Assembly (NCBI RefSeq): GCF_000209165.1
Contig: NC_009068.1
Location: forward strand, 1,302,001 to 1,366,000
From: Scheffersomyces stipitis CBS 6054
Lineage: Eukaryota; Ascomycota; Pichiomycetes; Serinales; Debaryomycetaceae
Reading direction: 5' to 3'
Length of the DNA stretch: 64,000 nt
This document shows, piece after piece, positions 40,062-50,200 of the stretch. The translations under genes and the position numbers were made by a program. The notes beneath the pieces were generated by a model. That model had not been told where the DNA came from and ran no database searches. It was given only the letters and a program-made list of their open reading frames with translations. The first letter of the stretch is position 1. The number at the start of each line of letters is the position of its first letter.

Positions 40062-40957
40062 CCACAATGAAAAAACTTGCTACTTTTGTCATAAACGACA
40101 ACTATCCCTCAAACGTGTTAGAAGATGTCCAGATCTGGTCCGGTTCAGATACAAAAGAATCTGATAATCTTTCTTCAGTGCCTACAAGCTACGAAAGAAT
40201 GCCTATCTACGTCAATCACCGGCTTGTTCCATATTATCTACTTTCAGCAAGACCATTGTCTGTGTTTTCTACAAGTAGTATAACTTCCGAATACTTCAAG
40301 CAGACTTTGCTTAAACAAGCTGTCTACAATAGAGATATTGGTATACTCTTCAAATCTGGCAGAGATGAGACCTATTTAATCTTTTACTTCGATTTCATCA
40401 AGAAGCAGATTATGGTGCTTATCATCGACTTTTCACGTCTAGCAGAGATCGATGCCATTTTGGAAAAGGATGCCGTTCAAGATCCTGACAACACTAAAAA
40501 CACGTTCATTTTGTTAAATCAAACTAGACAAGACGATAGATCTACCGTTTTTGACAAAGTCCTCCAAAGAAAAAAGCTGAGATCCAGTCTGAATCCATTC
40601 GTAGTAGAATCGGTGCAAAACCTGACTACTGCTAAACTCCTATCATCACTGATTCTATCGACCCAGGATCAGATCCACCAGGCTGTAAATAAGATCATTC
40701 TATCCGGTTTAAGAATCAGAGGTCTTTCTACAAACCTTAACCACTCAGTAAATGAAAAATTAACTATCAAGGAGATATACCAGATGACATACAAGTCGAC
40801 AATGTTCTCCCTACGTAAACATAACTACACGTTCTCTGGAACTAGCAGCTCTAAAGGCACTAATACTCTGAATAGCAAGAGCCAAATACGACTAAGCGAG
40901 CTCCAGGATACTATTGAGAAGCTTCTTGAAATTTTTGTGGATGTGGATGGGATTTAG
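40058..40957 (+). CDS. SLD7: Sld7-like DNA replication initiation protein
   Basis: Protein of 299 residues resembling S. cerevisiae Sld7, the partner that binds and stabilises Sld3 during origin firing. The N-terminal LATFVINDNYPSNVLEDVQIWSG matches the Sld7 N-domain strand pattern. EYFKQTLLKQAVYNRDIGILFK and ETYLIFYFD follow. The C-terminal part reads INKIILSGLRIRGLS, YQMTYKSTMFSLRKH and LSELQDTIEKLLEIF, matching the Sld3-binding C-terminal domain in order and spacing. The family evolves fast, so recognition rests on these blocks. Length is slightly above the S. cerevisiae protein. Several CTG codons are present, fitting low expression. A short uORF ends on the start codon. Confidence 0.78.
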   Translation: MTTMKKLATFVINDNYPSNVLEDVQIWSGSDTKESDNLSSVPTSYERMPIYVNHRLVPYYLLSARPLSVFSTSSITSEYFKQTLLKQAVYNRDIGILFKSGRDETYLIFYFDFIKKQIMVLIIDFSRLAEIDAILEKDAVQDPDNTKNTFILLNQTRQDDRSTVFDKVLQRKKLRSSLNPFVVESVQNLTTAKLLSSLILSTQDQIHQAVNKIILSGLRIRGLSTNLNHSVNEKLTIKEIYQMTYKSTMFSLRKHNYTFSGTSSSKGTNTLNSKSQIRLSELQDTIEKLLEIFVDVDGI

Positions 40958-41126
40958 AATTGAAGTAATAGCTGCAAAAGCATAATCAGAATAGTCTTGT
41001 AATGAAGTACACGCATTGAAAGTAATACAATAGCATATAAAGAAATATCTACAGTCGTGCAGAATTCTGTTGTCTACGTAGTGATCAATCTGTCGTAATT
41101 ATAATTGTTTATTTTGTACAAGATGA

Positions 41127-41984
41127 CTATTTACAGGGGCGATCTCCCAAGAGATCAGCCAATGAGACGAGTCTCGACTCGTCAGAGTATTTCTTGCTGG
41201 AAGCTGTTTCCAACTGTTTCTCCAAGGCACTTTGACGAAGCTGTGCTTTCTTGTTGACCTTGTTTCCCTTCAAATGGTCCAATAACAAAGAAGTGTCTTT
41301 CAACAAGTATCCTCTCTTCGCGGCACTGGAGTAGTACTCGATGTCTCTTCTGTGAGTAGGTCTAGCCTGTAATGGAACGTATCCCTTCTTTAATAAGAAA
41401 AGATCGGGATAAATATGAGCTTTCAATCCCAAAGTCGTGAAGTATCTGGCTGTGAAATTGTGGCCCAAAGCCTCGATGGCTTCTATGGCATGGCTAGAGG
41501 CTCTCAGAGCTTCAATACTCAATGGAACATTATAGTCTTCTACGCCGTTGGCCAATATCTTGACACCATCCTTCAAAGTACCTGTAAGTAAACCGCATTC
41601 CTTCATTGTTTTGATGGTCAAAGTTTCTCCTTCCTTCAAAGGAATCCTCCCGGTATTCCACAAGTCCTGGATTCTAGCTAAATTCACTTCGTGATACACT
41701 CTTCTATGAGGTCTCTTGAAGCCTATGATAGGAAATCTCTTGTAGAATGGCGTTTGACCACCCTCTAACCATCTAGGTACTTTTCCTCTTGCTTTTTGAC
41801 CCTTCTGACCTCTTCCCGAAGTCTTACCCTTGCCCGAAGCTGGACCTCTACCTAATCTCTTGTACGAAACTACGGCACCTTCATTTGGTTTCAAGTGGCC
41901 TAAATAGGAAGTTTGTCGAGATGCAGTGAGAAAAGACACACCGCTCATCACCCTAGCCTTGAGACCCTGCCCAATGCCGAACAT
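41127..41984 (-). CDS. MRPL10: Mitochondrial large ribosomal subunit protein uL15m
   Basis: Protein of 285 residues of the L15 family. The signature block GRGPASGKGKTSGRGQKGQKARGKVPRWLEGGQTPFYKRFP is the Gly/Arg/Lys-rich extension that threads into 21S rRNA. VNLARIQDLWNTGRIPLKEGETLTIKTMKECG follows, then a mitochondria-specific C-terminal extension. The N-terminus MFGIGQGLKARVMSGVSFLTASRQTS is basic and fits an import signal. ATG 41982-41984 is chosen; the frame opens 14 codons earlier only at a TTG. Convergent with SLD7, stops 169 bp apart. Confidence 0.93.
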   Translation of the reverse strand: MFGIGQGLKARVMSGVSFLTASRQTSYLGHLKPNEGAVVSYKRLGRGPASGKGKTSGRGQKGQKARGKVPRWLEGGQTPFYKRFPIIGFKRPHRRVYHEVNLARIQDLWNTGRIPLKEGETLTIKTMKECGLLTGTLKDGVKILANGVEDYNVPLSIEALRASSHAIEAIEALGHNFTARYFTTLGLKAHIYPDLFLLKKGYVPLQARPTHRRDIEYYSSAAKRGYLLKDTSLLLDHLKGNKVNKKAQLRQSALEKQLETASSKKYSDESRLVSLADLLGDRPCK

Positions 41985-42260
41985 GGTAGTGTGTTTTTTT
42001 AGTGCTTTTGTTAGGGCTTTCTCCAATGAACAGTCGTTGATTTTATCTATATAAATTTGTTAGCTGGGAGTGAAAAATTTGGGGTCGTGCTCAAGCCAAT
42101 ATTTCTCAGAGAACTTTCGCAACCTGGAGCAGTTTACAGATGCTACTACAGTTAAATAGTGTCGGTTTCAGAGATCACAAAATTCTAATAGCTATCTAGA
42201 TTAGTAAAAAAGGAAAGGCTCTGCTCTTGATATATATCAACCAGTTGATAAAAAAGAAAA

Positions 42261-42360
42261 GCCCGACGCGGGGGTCGAACCCGCAACCTTTTGATACCTT
42301 TAAAATCATACAAAATGCGATTATAAAAGTCAAACGCTCTAGCCATTGAGCTAGCCAGGC
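42261..42360 (-). tRNA. tRNA-Lys(UUU) with 28 nt intron
   Basis: Complete cloverleaf on the minus strand. Acceptor GCCTGGC pairs with GTCGGGC (two wobbles). D arm GCTC/GAGC, anticodon stem TTTGA/TCAAA, loop CTTTTA-A with anticodon TTT, and T arm GCGGG-TTCGACC-CCCGC. The intron (42296-42323) sits one base 3' of the anticodon, the canonical site; exons are 42324-42360 and 42261-42295, giving 72 nt. Internal boxes A (TAGCTCAATGGC) and B (GGTTCGACCCC) are intact. Downstream TTTTCTTTT (42252-42260) would terminate Pol III. Confidence 0.95.
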
Positions 42361-42694
42361 GAAAAAGTTTCGAGAGTTTCGTGTACCTTTCATTATACAG
42401 TCACTTTTAGAAAACATCCATACCGCATACAAGATCTCTACCGCAATATATAAAAACTTTATTCGTAATACAAGCCATTTCGTTAAAAAAATTACACCGT
42501 TAAGTTTTCCCATTTCTAATGGTATTACTTAGGTGTAGGTAACGCCAGCTGGAGTATTAATTCTTGGGATTCCTATTATCATTCACTATGGAATGGAGAA
42601 TATTTGTTCACAATTTAGTAAAGCTTAGACTTTAAGCGCAATTCGTGTCATTTCGTAAAAAAGATGTTTCTTAATACAAACAGAAATATTTAAA
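42361..42694. other. Intergenic between tRNA-Lys and LINE ORF1
   Basis: 334 bp, AT-rich. Presumed 5' leader of the retroelement and upstream flank of the tRNA gene. No clear insertion boundary or target duplication is visible. Confidence 0.4.
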
Positions 42695-44623
42695 ATGTCC
42701 AGAGTAGGATCAATAAGTCATCTGGAGGGACCTTTGGGGGCTCCGTATGGTGAAAGGGCTTCAAATAGAGCCTTAAACGAGTCAGAAGCACAAGATATTG
42801 ACCGAAATGTGAACGACATTGTCGCAAGGACTTATCTAATGAACCTCGGTGGTGAATCCACAGATGCCGCTGAAAAGGGCGTTTTCGAACCATCCTTCGA
42901 GATCCCAGTGTCAACTATAATTGCAGAGCCGGCCCAAATACGACACAATCACATTGGTGGCCTGGTTGTTCGGAACCAACCCCATTTAAGCTCTACTATG
43001 GACAGCCGTGAAACTTCAATTACGAAAGATTTCCACAGTCACGTGCATGGCCAAATACAGGACATAAAAATTGCTGCAAATAATGATAACGACATGAATC
43101 CTACTTCTTTTGAGTCTTCCAACAGCTCAGCTATTTTACCAGAACAAGAGGTTTCCCTTCATGTTTCCAAATTGCAAGAAAAATCAAAAACCCAAAAACC
43201 CAAAAACGTAGAAAACTTACAAAATCCTCAGAAAACTAAAAAAGCGTTACAAAATGCTAAAAACAATTCGAAAAACTCAAATAATACAAAAGCATTTAAC
43301 CAAGTCATTGACGAGCAAGAATTTCCCCCTCTAGAGACTTCCAGCAAATCTTCCAAACCAAGGCCACGTACCACGGACACTACCAAATACACCTCAGCCC
43401 CAATACCTAGACCAAATAATGGTCCATCTGCGAGCCAGCTTCAAAACGGTGTTGATAGAAACACTTCAGCTATTTTACAAGCAGCAACTACTAGACATGA
43501 ACAACTACACCAAATATTACATTCTACCGGGCAACTTACACAAGAACAGGACGATGAATTGGATAACATTTACTATGTACATGAATTTGCAGACTATCTC
43601 ACGGATATTTTTTGGGCCAGCCTAGAAGAAAGACTTAAAGCATGGAATGTCCCAAAAAGCTTCTGTCTTACCGCTCTCGGTACAATTAGTCGGATCGTTG
43701 CAGAGAGGGATTTGGTACGTATCCGCATTGACGGTTTCTATAAAAAAGACGGTCATTTCGACCAAAGGCACTCAATGCCAATTAAAGAAAAAGCCAAAAT
43801 TATTGAGACGCATCTTATGGAGACCCTCCCCAACAGATGGTCTGCAATCTCCCAGGCCCTAAATGAACTCCGTATATCCATGAATTTCATAAAGAGCCAA
43901 CACAGGCCGGGCTCAAAAGAAGAATACGAAGCCACTAAGGACACAAGAGACGAGATTCAGCTGCTTTCTAAGGAATTAAGCTTCATTGATACCATGAAAA
44001 ACGTCATGGATTATTTCACTATTGACATTCGAGGCAACGATCACCTCGACTTCTGTTTTGAAAATTTTCAAACTTATGATGAGGCACCAGCACACGCGCT
44101 ACAGCAATCACCTCTTCTGGTAGCTATGATAAAACGATTTGAACAACTCTTCCAATCGCCATATATATGTAGTGAGGACTCTTTTGGATTCCAGCTAAGT
44201 CTTGTACACCTACAGAGAGTCTCCAAGATGTATATAATACGTGTTAAAGCACCACTTCTCTCTTGCGACCACGAGACCATTCTCGATATAATGTTCCACA
44301 CAAAGGACTTCACGGTTTTCGACTATTTCGGCCCCTCCTTTCATTATCAAAGTTCGAGGAGACCACAGGATGAAATTCCATACGAAATACTCGCTCGATC
44401 TACAAAGAAAATTCCTATACTTCACTATACAGATGATTTGGATTCTCCACATGTGCTGTTCTTCTTGATCGGTTGTGACTCGGACATGATTCCGGACAGA
44501 CGGAATAGATTCTTGGACAAAGTGCAACTCGACATCATATATTCATACCAATTCTGCTTCAGGTGCCACAGTACCCAACACATTACAAAAAGATGTCCGG
44601 TTCCTAACTACGCTGTTAGCTAG
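42695..44623 (+). mobile_element. Non-LTR retrotransposon ORF1 (gag-like, Zorro/L1-type), intact
   Basis: Intact frame of 642 residues. A Ser/Asn/Lys-rich N-half contains the FPPLE motif (DEQEFPPLETSS, near 210) common to nucleic-acid-binding gag proteins. A helical middle follows, and the C-terminus carries one CCHC zinc knuckle, CFRCHSTQHITKRC (C-x2-C-x4-H-x4-C). This order is that of ORF1 in the Zorro (L1-clade) LINEs of Candida. No ORF2 (endonuclease/reverse transcriptase) is recognisable in the 1.4 kb downstream. Codon use differs from the neighbours: leucines are mostly CTA, CTC, CTT and TTA, Ile often ATA, and there are five CTG codons, several at hydrophobic positions. The element starts 334 bp from the 5' end of tRNA-Lys. 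It could be an ORF1-only derivative, a deleted element, or a domesticated gene. Confidence 0.75.
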
Positions 44624-46016
44624 CCCTCCTTTGAAGACAAGGCAACAGCGTCAAACAGATCGTGCCGGTCCCACCTTTTGGTGCGGGATCTAACTGTGTT
44701 TATCAACAGAAGGAGATGAAGAACAAGTGACCTGATCCATTCCTCCATCCAACCTCGTGAACAGTGTTCCAACTACACCACATGCTTCAAGACCCTCATA
44801 AAGGCACTAACTGGAGCCAGAATAAAATCTTCGAAAAAGATCAACTCATGACAACGAAACGGTGTACTATATCTACTGTACGGTATGGATTAGAGGAAGA
44901 TTTAAATACTCTGTAGCAAATAGGTTCGACTTTAGTCGTAATGCATGCCATTTCAAAAGAACTGGCGAGGAGGAGCATTCGACCTTGAGTGCCATGGGAC
45001 CAAACATGCTCCATCTCGTTAGATAAGCGACCATCCAAGCTACAGGGCAAACATACTTCCTCTAAAGCACGCAGTATCCAGCCCAGAATATCAATTGTTG
45101 ATCTCCGCCCTGGTTTGACAAAAGGGCTTGAGGGCTGACTTCGTAGGTGCGGCAAGTTTACTCTAACTTCCTTCAAAGCCCAGATCACTGAATATTAACG
45201 GATGCAATGATTCACCCGCCAGGACTCCTACGCAAAGTCACTATAGTGCCTACGATCTTCCTCACTGAGCCACCTTTACAATCAAGTGTAGCGGAGAGGG
45301 AACAAATGGTTTCCACAATTAGTTTTCAATTCAACGCCAATCTCGACTTTTCCGGACTATAATTCTAAGGACTATGTATCTATTATGAACTGGAGGTTTT
45401 AACCTTGGGTTTCCTCCAATCACTCGGTATGGAGGAAATTTTGTATACTATGTCTTAAATGTACTTTGATGTCTCATGCAATTTAAAAAGCTTAAGTCTA
45501 CGGTGGCTAGCAGGTACACCAAGGCAGTCGTTTCAGCAGTATGACTTTCTTTGTTTAATTGAGCCAGTATTGTTGATGAATTTTTGATAGATTCCATTTT
45601 CAGATTTTGCCATATCATATTTAGCCCACGCATAACAAGTTAACAAGTTAACACCGAATTGAGAGTAAGGACCGGTTGTAGGGTAAAAATAATAAATATA
45701 TATAAATAAGTCAATAATGATTAGTCAAACTCAAAGAGAACCTTCCACTTTATGCTATATATTGTCTACACCTCTCTCCGTCTATTTATTCTCTGACACT
45801 GTGGACCTCTTTTTGCATCTAAAAGTTCTTGAATTAAATCCGCACCTCACTGATCCACAGTTCTGATCCGATAAGAGATGACAAATTCATCATCAGGAGA
45901 CATTATAAATAGTCGGAGTTCGCTGAAAGTGTGAGATTATCAACCTCTATTTCTGTCTTTAACACTTTGCAACTTTTCACAACTTTAATCAAATACAATT
46001 GACATAATACACGAAT
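44624..46016. other. Downstream of LINE ORF1: possible retroelement debris, then SCS promoter
   Basis: About 1.4 kb. From 44624 to about 45310 base composition stays close to that of ORF1, then turns AT-rich. All plus-strand frames are interrupted and I see no reverse transcriptase motif. A minus-strand frame (44841-45188) carries PGRRSTIDIL, loosely like the end of a LINE endonuclease, too weak to call. TAACAAGT is repeated near 45633-45655. The last 300 bp are the upstream region of the kinase-like gene. Confidence 0.4.
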
Positions 46017-47201
46017 ATGGCTCAGGTTCAAGAATTGTTTGTTATAAAGGAGACAATCCAGAAGGTTCTGGTTGCTTCGGAGGGAAGCTACGAGTTGAAG
46101 GTTGTAGATTCTGGTTCTTCTGATTCTATTTCTGGTATAGGTTCTACTGAGATTTCATTGACTTCTCTTCCAAAACATTTGGTTGAAAACACAGTCTATG
46201 TCGTTGACTCCGTGAAGTCAGGAACTGGTAGATCTACTGCTAAAGACTTGTACAAACAAGTAATAAAGCCGGTTTTTGATTTGTTGAAGATCAAACATCA
46301 CTACGTAGCTACGACATCTGCACTGTCAATTTCAGACCTTGCCAAGTCCTTTGATAGCACATTTTCTTCCACAGTACTTTTCATCAGTGGGGACACTTCT
46401 GTCAACGAATTTGTGAACAATTTGCCTCAAAACAACAATCTGGCTGAAATTAGCATATTTCCATTTCCACTGGGAACAGGCAACAGTTTGGCCCTCTCAT
46501 TAGACCTTACTGATGAGATCTCGGCTTTGCGTAGATTAATTGTGCCCACTTCTACTGTTTCTCCTTTGAATCTATACGAGGCTAACTTTCCCAAGGGATC
46601 GTACTTTCTTGTCCAAGATGAGAAAACAGATGAGATCACAAGTTCATTAAAGTTTTTGGTTGTGACATCATGGGCTTTCCATGCTTCTCTTGTAGCCGAT
46701 AGCGACACTCCGGAGTTAAGAAAACATGGTTTGGAGAGATTCAAATTGGCTGCCTATTCGAACTTGTCTCAAGAGCAAAAGTACGAAGGTCAGTTTTCCA
46801 TCGACAATGAACTTGTAGATGGCCCATTTGCTTACTGGTTGTTGACTTCTTCCCAGAGATTCGAGCCTACATTTGAAATCCTGCCCAAGGGAGACATCTT
46901 CGAAAGGAGCTTGTTCTTGGTATCATTCAACACTGAAGACGACAAAGACTACATCATGGGCATCATGGGAGAGGTCTACAATAAGGGCAGTCATATCGAT
47001 AACGACAAGGTCACCTACAAGAAGATCACTGCGGATCTGAAGCACATTGTATTGAGTACGAAAAACAGTAAGGACATAAGGAAGAGAAGGTTCTGCCTAG
47101 ACGGGAGTATCATCGCTTTGCCAGATGCCAATGAACACGAGGTTTCTTTCCGTGTAAGCGGAAATAATCAGTTCAACTGGAACTTATATATAATTCATTA
47201 G
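46017..47201 (+). CDS. Diacylglycerol/sphingoid-base kinase-like protein with degenerate P-loop
   Basis: Protein of 394 residues with the layout of the DAGK catalytic/LCB kinase family. VVDSVKSGTGRSTAKDLYKQVIKPVF (63-86) corresponds to the opening NPxSGxG segment. FPLGTGNSLALSL (150-161) is the GTGNxLA motif, and RRFCLDGS near the C-terminus corresponds to the D-G-E segment, with Ser replacing Glu. The nucleotide-binding GGDGT is replaced by SGDTS (124-128), losing one glycine. These enzymes phosphorylate lipid substrates; loss of two signature residues means that catalysis is doubtful. No membrane segments. I cannot name an orthologue. It converges with RAT1, stops only 54 bp apart. Confidence 0.65.
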   Translation: MAQVQELFVIKETIQKVLVASEGSYELKVVDSGSSDSISGIGSTEISLTSLPKHLVENTVYVVDSVKSGTGRSTAKDLYKQVIKPVFDLLKIKHHYVATTSALSISDLAKSFDSTFSSTVLFISGDTSVNEFVNNLPQNNNLAEISIFPFPLGTGNSLALSLDLTDEISALRRLIVPTSTVSPLNLYEANFPKGSYFLVQDEKTDEITSSLKFLVVTSWAFHASLVADSDTPELRKHGLERFKLAAYSNLSQEQKYEGQFSIDNELVDGPFAYWLLTSSQRFEPTFEILPKGDIFERSLFLVSFNTEDDKDYIMGIMGEVYNKGSHIDNDKVTYKKITADLKHIVLSTKNSKDIRKRRFCLDGSIIALPDANEHEVSFRVSGNNQFNWNLYIIH

Positions 47202-47255
47202 ATCGTAATTCTATAAATACAGCCTTTCTAATATACAAGAGTCATGAATTTGCTT

Positions 47256-50200
47256 CTATCTTCTGTAACCGTTTCTGCCGCTATTGTTAAAACCACCTCT
47301 CGACTGAGAGCCCTGTCTGCTGTACGATTGGCCCGATTGGCCCGATTGGCGCCTGTTGTCATAGTTGTTATAATTACGGCCATTGTTGTTGTATTGGTTA
47401 TTTCCATATTGGCTTTGACTACCATGCTGGTTCTGATTCCCATATTGGTTGTTACCGTATTGATCGCTCTGATACTGGTTTCCTTGGTTGTATTGGTTTC
47501 GGCCATACTGGTTATTTCCATAATGGGTCTGATTTCCATATTGATTCTGATTTCTATAGTGATTCTGACTTCCATATTGACTATTATCATATTGGTTTCC
47601 GTAATGGTTACTGCCATACTGATTACCGTTCTGATTTCCATAGCGGTTGTACTGATTACCATACTGATTGTTCCCATTGAATCTGTCATTACCGAATCCA
47701 GATCTGTAGTTAGAATTGAACTGACTCTGGGCCTGGACTTGTCTATCGTGTTCTTGATTTCCTCCATTCATGTACTCTAAATATGACCTGTACCCACCTC
47801 TTCTCAATGAATACATAAGGGATACATCCTTTCCACTGGGACCCTTGTTGATATATTCGCCGTTGTCTGGAGGGGCATTGAATCTACCTCCATAGTTTCT
47901 TTGATATGAACCATACATGATATTGTTCTTGTCTTCTTCAGTAAGGGCACTGACATGAGGAATATAGCCATTCAAAAGCATAGACTTTCCATGCTTCTTA
48001 GGAGGCATACTGTAGTACACTTGGAAGAAGTCTCTGTTTTGAACATTGGGCATATCACCTTCAAGAAGAGGGAAGAAGGTCTTGCCATCGGGATTAAAGA
48101 GCTCGATCTTACGTGCTATTCCTGCCAAGCTACTCTTAGCAAATTTGAAAACAACTTTATCTTGTGAGTCATCATAGTACAAAACTTCGTGAAACCTCTT
48201 GTAATTGCTATTCTTGGGCGAAATAAAGAGGACTTCACTCTTGTTTGTGTTTCTATCAACTTCAGCATCTGTCAATTGAGGATACACACCTCTAACAGCT
48301 TTAAGAAGACGAGTTTCGTCGATGAATGGCAAAAGTGCGATACCCTGCCAACTCATCTTGGCCCCATTCATGTCGATCTTGAAGTCTTCAGGATAGAAAT
48401 CGATGATTTCACTATCCGGACTTGACATCAAGGGCCTGAAGACTTCTGGTAAATTATGACCAGAAGCAGCTGGCAAAACCGACATCAACTGCTCGTAAGG
48501 CCGGAAAGGTTCACCCTGATCGAACTTGAATCCTTCTTCACCTACAATATCTACAAGATCAGTGAAGTCAGCAGCAAAAGGAGCATAGTGGTACGGGAAA
48601 TACCATTGCCACGACGGACACCCCTGGAAATAGTATAGTACGCACCAAGAAACACCTTCCAAATATGAACGAACTACATCACGACGAATCCTGTCGATTT
48701 CTTCTGCAGATGTAGCTCCAAACTTCGTCTCATAGTACCTGTTACGATAGCCAGGCTCCCACAACTTGACGTCGCCATTGTCTTCTGATTCCTCGTCGGC
48801 ATCACCTGTCGTGGATGTAGCATTATCCAAGTCATCCGCAGTACGTTTTTTATCTGATCTGGAGTCATCCGATGGTTCTTCAGACGGAGTCTCTGAATTG
48901 GTGACAGACTGCTCTGCTTCTCTAACAGCTTCTACAGCACTGAGGCTTCCGGCATTCTTCTTGGAATCTATCAATTTCTTCAAAGCTGCAGCAGCATCAG
49001 CATTGGACATGTTGGCTTTGGTGATAATGCCTCTATTGTGAACAATATCCTTGTTGCTCAACTGGGCATACCCATCAACATTTTCTCCGCTGGTAGTCAT
49101 TAGTGGCATGTTCACGTCTGCAGTAACTGGAGCTTTATCAGAGCCCTTAGATACTTGGTTCATGTAGATACTCTTTAGTGCCTTTTCTTCTTCTTGAACA
49201 AACTTTCTTCTCTTCCTGCTTTCTTCTCTTCTGACCTCCATCTCACGTCTTTTCCGGAAGATCTCATCTTCCTTGTATGCCAAAGCACCCATCAACTTTT
49301 CTACTCCTTCGAGATTCAAGTTCCCGTCGCACGTCAAGAAGTCATTTAACTTGGGCAAGAGTCGTTTCCAGCATCCAACCAATATATCAATACCATTGTC
49401 TCTAACGTCCAAACTGGGTAAATGGGGTAAGAAATCGTTTCCAACAAAAAAACACATAAACACCCAGTCGTCAATTGCTCTTTCAAAATCGTATTGAAAA
49501 GGTAAATGTGGATTGAACAACTCCACTGTTAAGTACTCACGCAATACGTTGACATGTAGCCACAAAAAAGGCTTTTTTTTGTCTCTTTCAGTAATTGCTG
49601 CCTGCTGTTCTGCAGTAATCAGCAACTGGTCAGAGACTCTCATCTGTCGATCCTGGTTGGCAAACACGTCTTCTCTGAGAACACGGAAATGAGGTTCGTG
49701 TGTTGCCAAACCCAAAAAGATCAAATCCGCGTCTAATCCATAAATACAATGCTTCGTGTTGGGATTGTACAGTGGATCCAGTCTCTGCGATCGGATGAAA
49801 CTCATCAACTTATGCTCCCCTTCGCCTGGAACAGTAGCATCACTGATAATAACTTGTAGGTCTGCCCAACCCGGATCACTGGACAATTTGTAGGCTACCC
49901 AGTATCGCAAAGCCTCAGCCAATCTGCCCATAAACGGCGTACCAGGCGTAATAGCATTGGAATCCCAAGCTCGCTTTTCTTTAATGGCTGTATCAATAAT
50001 TTCTCCACGTAATTCTCTTTCACGTATGTCTCTTTCTTTTTCTTCTTGTTTAATTTTCGCCTCTTGAGCTGCTCGGAACCGTCTTGCTCTCTGCTGGTTC
50101 ATCTTGGCTCTGGGTGCTACTCCATCTACAGCTATCATCAACACCTTTCTTGGTCTCGCCATCATCAAAACACGATCCGTATAAGTAAAAATATCAAGAA

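Noticed and set aside
42695..44623. Idea that the ORF1 gene comes from a non-CTG-clade organism because of its CTG codons
   Set aside because: Five CTG codons in 642 is not clearly different from the weakly expressed neighbours (SLD7 and the actinin-like gene each have at least three), so this alone does not show transfer.
47244..47780. Hydrophobic 178-codon plus-strand frame and a 179-codon companion opposite the RAT1 tail
   Set aside because: Both are alternative-frame reads of the low-complexity NQYG repeat DNA; repeat composition, not coding selection, explains them.
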